Position numbers and translations under genes: made by a program. The notes under the pieces are model-generated. The model had not been told where the DNA came from, did not search any database, and saw nothing but the letters and a program-made list of their open reading frames with translations. DNA of 6,788 bases. It comes from Chroococcidiopsidaceae cyanobacterium CP_BM_RX_35 (GTDB lineage Bacteria; Cyanobacteriota; Cyanobacteriia; Cyanobacteriales; Chroococcidiopsidaceae). The stretch lies in contig JAFAVL010000473.1 in the NCBI GenBank assembly GCA_019242465.1, forward strand, positions 1 through 6,788. The letters run 5' to 3'. This document shows positions 5,260 to 6,788 of this stretch, in pieces; within the stretch, counting starts at the first letter, position 1, and every line of letters starts with the position of its first letter.

Positions 5260-6788
5260 TTAGTGGCTGTTCTTGTTTTGTATCTGAAACCCAGGTGAGT
5301 GATAGTCTTCAGGTAAATAGTCAGCAGGAATGGTTGAATGATTGCCATCCCGCAGGGCTGAAAAGGCAGGGGAGAGAAGTTCGATACCAGCTTGGTTGCA
5401 ATGATCCTGAATGTTTTGGTGTAGTTCAGAATAGATTCTTAGCATTTGTTCCGGATGATTCGTATACGCATTTAACTCGTAGCTGACATTGTAATTATTC
5501 AGTGCAGTCTGCAATACATAGGGATGTGGTTCTGTCACAATACCAGCTGTTACTTTTGCGGCGTTGATCAGAACCTCATGCGCTTTACGCCACGAAAGGT
5601 CATATCCTATTGTAATTGTCGTATGCAGTATCAAGTAACGATTGGCTTCGTGTGTGATGGCACTGTAATTGACCACATTACCATTCAGCACAGATTGATT
5701 GGGAATGGTAATGACTTCTTGCCAAGGAGTGAGAAGGCGTGTCACAAACAGGGATTTGTCAACCACTTCCCCCAGCACGTCTCCAATCCGAATCATATCC
5801 CCAATGCGAAAGGCACGGGTGTAGATTAGGACAATTCCAGAAATCGTGTTGGCAACCGCAGAGGATGATCCTAGGGTTAGCAATGCGCCTAAAAAGAGAG
5901 AAATGCCCTCAAATGCAGGAGAACCAAATCCAGGTAGATAGGGTGCAGCAATTATGCAAGCCACCACAATCAAAAGCATTGCTGCCAATCGCTTGGTGGG
6001 TTGTATCCACTCTGGGTAGAACCAGGGATAAGCGTTGTCTTGTCCCAGTTCTGAGATCACCAACTTAGAAAACTGGATGAAGAAATAAGTCAAGCAGATA
6101 ACGATAGCAATGATCGCCAGGTTCGGCAGATATTGTACAAATCCATTGATGAGTTGATTCGCCCGGTGGGCAGTATCGCCGAAGATAAACTTCCCAATGG
6201 CCCTTGTTGCCGGAAACTGCTTGAGCAAAAACGGGATGTAGAGGTAAAAGCTGGCGACAGTCAGTACCAGTCTGAGGAATTGGAGAAATCCTTCTAATAA
6301 ATAACTTGTTGCTTCAGAACCCAAAAGCTGAAAATTTTGAATTCTCAAACTCAGCCTATGTTCTCGACGTGCGGCTCTGCTTCTGAGCAGCCACCTGGAT
6401 ATCAGTCGTTGCAGCAGCACCAAGAAGAGCAAAAGTGCGATCGTACTGAGAATGGCAAGCAGGATACCTTGCACGATCTGTTTAGCACTGCGGCTTTCCC
6501 GATACTCAGCAATCGCTGGTTTGAGAATTTGCACCGTTTCTTTTGCCAGTTGTTGACGAGATTGACCTGCCTCCAGATCAGCATCCAGCACCGTAACGAG
6601 AATTGTGTGCCCCGCTATGACCACTGAGGTATTGCCCTGTTCTTCCACCCGAATTGATTCAGGTGCGATCTGCTCATCATTGGCAACTGCGACCAACCGC
6701 TCATTGAGCACCTTTGCCCGCTCTGCTGCTGTTGCCGTGCCTGGAATGCCATGCCTCACAGTGAACAACACTTGACCATCTAAAGTGA
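5260..6788 (-). CDS. MscS-family mechanosensitive channel, large cyanobacterial type (N-terminus beyond window edge)
   Basis: An inner-membrane channel of the small-conductance mechanosensitive family, which opens under membrane tension to release solutes during osmotic downshock. 508 residues are visible. The frame stays open to the right edge, reading TLDGQ before an internal GTG at 6771, and TLDGQ-LF is the sort of sequence that continues a periplasmic domain, so the true start lies outside. Counted from the first whole codon: a soluble, probably periplasmic domain up to about 95; helices near 105-127, 165-189, 218-243 and 267-287; the pore-lining helix at about 291-324 with the Gly/Ala/Ser-rich LGALLTLGSSSAVANTISG; then the beta domain starting FRIGDMIRIGDVLGEV, with TIPNQSVLNGNVVNYS, and the alpha/beta vestibule to about 475. 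The last 35 residues are polar. It ends with TAA at 5262-5260. No gene follows within 485 bases on this strand. Confidence 0.93.
   Translation of the reverse strand, partial: TLDGQVLFTVRHGIPGTATAAERAKVLNERLVAVANDEQIAPESIRVEEQGNTSVVIAGHTILVTVLDADLEAGQSRQQLAKETVQILKPAIAEYRESRSAKQIVQGILLAILSTIALLLFLVLLQRLISRWLLRSRAARREHRLSLRIQNFQLLGSEATSYLLEGFLQFLRLVLTVASFYLYIPFLLKQFPATRAIGKFIFGDTAHRANQLINGFVQYLPNLAIIAIVICLTYFFIQFSKLVISELGQDNAYPWFYPEWIQPTKRLAAMLLIVVACIIAAPYLPGFGSPAFEGISLFLGALLTLGSSSAVANTISGIVLIYTRAFRIGDMIRIGDVLGEVVDKSLFVTRLLTPWQEVITIPNQSVLNGNVVNYSAITHEANRYLILHTTITIGYDLSWRKAHEVLINAAKVTAGIVTEPHPYVLQTALNNYNVSYELNAYTNHPEQMLRIYSELHQNIQDHCNQAGIELLSPAFSALRDGNHSTIPADYLPEDYHSPGFQIQNKNSH

Noticed and set aside
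5260..6771. MscS gene as a complete 503-residue protein with a GTG start
   Set aside because: The frame continues open to the right edge and the residues before the GTG read as protein, so the GTG is most simply an internal valine codon and the gene is partial.

Overview
The window looks like a piece of a cyanobacterial chromosome. The main reasons are a cyanophycinase whose key residues sit at the same numbers as I recall for the Synechocystis enzyme, together with cyanobacterial-type YbjN, DUF1269, MscS and single-domain response-regulator proteins. No species can be named from the sequence alone. Base composition is intermediate and no intact HIP1 octamer (GCGATCGC) was noticed.

Every gene I can support lies on the minus strand, so transcription runs from high to low coordinates. 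In that order the window holds: a large MscS-type mechanosensitive channel whose N-terminus lies beyond the right edge (6788-5260); a 485-base stretch without a convincing gene, containing two very short ORFs and several inverted repeats; a 129-residue CheY-like receiver with a degenerate acidic pocket (4774-4385); a DUF1269 glycine-zipper membrane protein behind a perfect AGGAGG (4324-3830); a 40-codon relic of the first membrane helix of an amino-acid antiporter (3777-3655); cyanophycinase CphB (3586-2783); a YbjN-domain protein (2653-2153); a lipoate/octanoate ligase-transferase family protein whose TTG start overlaps the ybjN stop by four bases (2156-1347); and an APC-superfamily amino-acid permease that runs off the left edge (1314-1).

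The left half may be a loose amino-acid-nitrogen unit. CphB cuts cyanophycin to beta-Asp-Arg dipeptides, an amino-acid permease lies three genes downstream on the same strand, and the ruined fragment upstream of cphB resembles an arginine/ornithine-type antiporter. ybjN, the ligase gene and the permease are tightly packed (4-base overlap, then a 32-base gap) and are probably co-transcribed. cphB is 129 bases upstream of ybjN and may or may not share the transcript. No cphA (cyanophycin synthetase) is present in the window. The right half (MscS, receiver, DUF1269) looks more like envelope or stress functions, but nothing in the sequence ties these three together beyond order and strand.

I found no RNA gene, CRISPR array, insertion sequence or plus-strand gene. 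The least expected items are the antiporter relic, the atypical receiver with its structured upstream region, and the TTG-start overlap. I do not see a clearly new multi-gene system.
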